From Brotonthovivens ammoniilytica (lineage in GTDB: Bacteria > Bacillota > Clostridia > Lachnospirales > Lachnospiraceae), in assembly GCF_025566885.1 (NCBI RefSeq), contig NZ_JAOQJQ010000007.1:1-64000 (forward strand): DNA of 64,000 bases. Reading direction: 5' to 3'. Below the pieces are notes generated by a model. It did no database searches, was not told the origin of the DNA, and saw only the letters and a list, made by a program, of their open reading frames with translations. This document shows, piece by piece, positions 63,050 through 64,000 of the stretch. Every line of letters starts with the position of its first letter. Within the stretch, counting starts at the first letter, position 1. The translations under genes and the position numbers were made by a program.

Positions 63050-64000
63050 ATGCCCCCTTACAAAAACAGGAAGATTGAAATCATTGAACATAACACCATC
63101 AGCAAACTTAATTTCTTTATATTGGACATCACATATTCCACCGCTCATATCCATTCGGATCTGGAGGTTTTATATGTGGTAGAAGGAAGTCTTAAGATTG
63201 ATACGGTTGACCAATCCTTTACATTATCTTCCGGGGAAATGGCATTATTTAACCCCTATCAGATTCATTCCTGTTATGCAAAGACCTCCCTTTGTCTTGT
63301 ACTGGTCACACAGATTGATGTCACATTCTGTCAGAATTATTTTCCGAATATTACAAACCTTCGTTTCTGTACCTCAGATCTGAATGCTGTGGTTCCTCAA
63401 AAGGAACTGAAAGAAATGCAGGACGTATGTTTCCATATTGCTTACAATTACTTCGGCCAGAAGCTTGGATTTGAATTCCGCTGTATCAGTGATGTAAACC
63501 GGCTCTTTGACTATTTCCTGCAATCTGTACCCCACAGTTTTATTTCTGAGGAAGAAAGGGTAACTGCTCTGAATTTTGAAAACCGGATGGAACGGATCCT
63601 GGCCTATATAAAGCAGCACTATACAGAAAAGCTGGAACTTAATAAAATCGCCCTGCAAGAGGGGCTGACCCCTACTTATTTATCTCACTTTTTTAAAAAG
63701 CATCTGAATCAGTCCTTTCAGTCATATGTCAATACTCTGCGGCTGGAACACGCCATCTATCTGATGCGCAACACAAACCTGAAAATTATTGATATCTGTA
63801 TTGCCAGCGGTTTTTCAGACAGTAAATATCTGAACAAGCAGTTTGATATTATGTATCATATGACCCCTTCTGAATTCCGCAGACAGCACAAACAATTATT
63901 TTCTCATACTAGAGAATCCACAGACTCAGATCACAGCATACAGCAGAAACTGTCTATGGAAGAAAGTCTGTTTGTACTAAGGAAACATCATTTCTATAAA
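63050..64000 (+). CDS. AraC-family transcriptional regulator (partial, runs off window)
   Basis: 317 codons are open to the window end, with no stop, so the 3' end is missing. GGAGGAACACGT precedes ATG at 63050. N-terminal cupin-like sensor (about 25-80; HIHSDLEVLYVVEG) and two HTH motifs (about 185-285; LNKIALQEGLTPTYLSHFFKK and IIDICIASGFSDSKYLNKQF) ending MTPSEFRRQ. The frame continues at least 37 residues past the HTH, longer than the usual end. It is divergent from the VOC-PfkB pair and probably controls it or genes to the right. Confidence 0.92.
   Translation, partial: MPPYKNRKIEIIEHNTISKLNFFILDITYSTAHIHSDLEVLYVVEGSLKIDTVDQSFTLSSGEMALFNPYQIHSCYAKTSLCLVLVTQIDVTFCQNYFPNITNLRFCTSDLNAVVPQKELKEMQDVCFHIAYNYFGQKLGFEFRCISDVNRLFDYFLQSVPHSFISEEERVTALNFENRMERILAYIKQHYTEKLELNKIALQEGLTPTYLSHFFKKHLNQSFQSYVNTLRLEHAIYLMRNTNLKIIDICIASGFSDSKYLNKQFDIMYHMTPSEFRRQHKQLFSHTRESTDSDHSIQQKLSMEESLFVLRKHHFYK

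Overview
The window looks like the chromosome of a spore-forming, low-GC Firmicute of the class Clostridia, most likely a Lachnospiraceae gut anaerobe (Blautia/Dorea/Faecalicatena-like). Evidence: sporulation and germination genes (spoIIP, gpr, a gerM-domain gene), the Firmicute block comEA...comEC-holA-rpsT-gpr-spoIIP-lepA-hemW-hrcA-grpE-dnaK-dnaJ...prmA-rsmE...mtaB, RNase J, IreB, AGGAGG-type ribosome binding sites, TTGACA-17-TATAAT-type promoters and a perfect CIRCE element. Genus is inference. I saw no tRNA, rRNA, CRISPR, transposase, integrase or phage gene.

Layout: 0.2-0.5 kb csp; 0.5-9.9 kb an amino-acid operon read leftward (leuB-ilvD-ilvB-serC-serA, then DUF1015 and mscS); 10-11.6 kb tgt-yajC; 11.8-12.9 kb aroC (+) followed by a dense run of hairpins and a 51-bp dispersed repeat; 13.2-21.5 kb a leftward RNA-maintenance run (mtaB, ireB, ruvX, DUF1292, rnj, ylbF, trmR, trhP, lactonase, fic); 21.6 kb an HPr-like gene (+); 22-26.1 kb prmA-rsmE-cysteine desulfurase-thiI; 26.2-34.2 kb an accessory island (spermidine-synthase-like membrane protein, MFS, cupin, phosphotriesterase-family hydrolase, DUF1097, SDR, MarR, LysR) lying inside the otherwise conserved dnaJ-prmA neighbourhood; 34.3-39.2 kb hrcA-grpE-dnaK-dnaJ; 39.4-45.3 kb gpr, spoIIP, lepA, hemW, HAD; 45.5 kb rpsT (+); 45.9-53 kb comEA, a two-component system, gerM-like, comEC, holA; 53.2 kb a DMT transporter; 53.7-59 kb arginine genes (argC-GNAT-argB-argD leftward, argG rightward); 59.2-64 kb a DUF4143 ATPase, a small unknown protein, a PfkB kinase with a VOC protein, and an AraC regulator cut by the window end.

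The genes form several functional groups: branched-chain amino acid and serine synthesis; arginine synthesis with a visible ARG box between divergent argC and argG; tRNA wobble and thiolation chemistry (tgt, trhP/trmR, mtaB, cysteine desulfurase/thiI); DNA-uptake genes around a WalRK-like two-component pair; and the class I heat-shock operon.

The most unusual items are the regulated 8-kb island with MarR-type palindromes on both of its divergent promoters, the DUF1015 protein (DGHHR motif) attached to serA-serC, a GNAT in the place where argJ is usually found, two unassigned structured leaders (leuB and argG), and the dispersed repeat pair.
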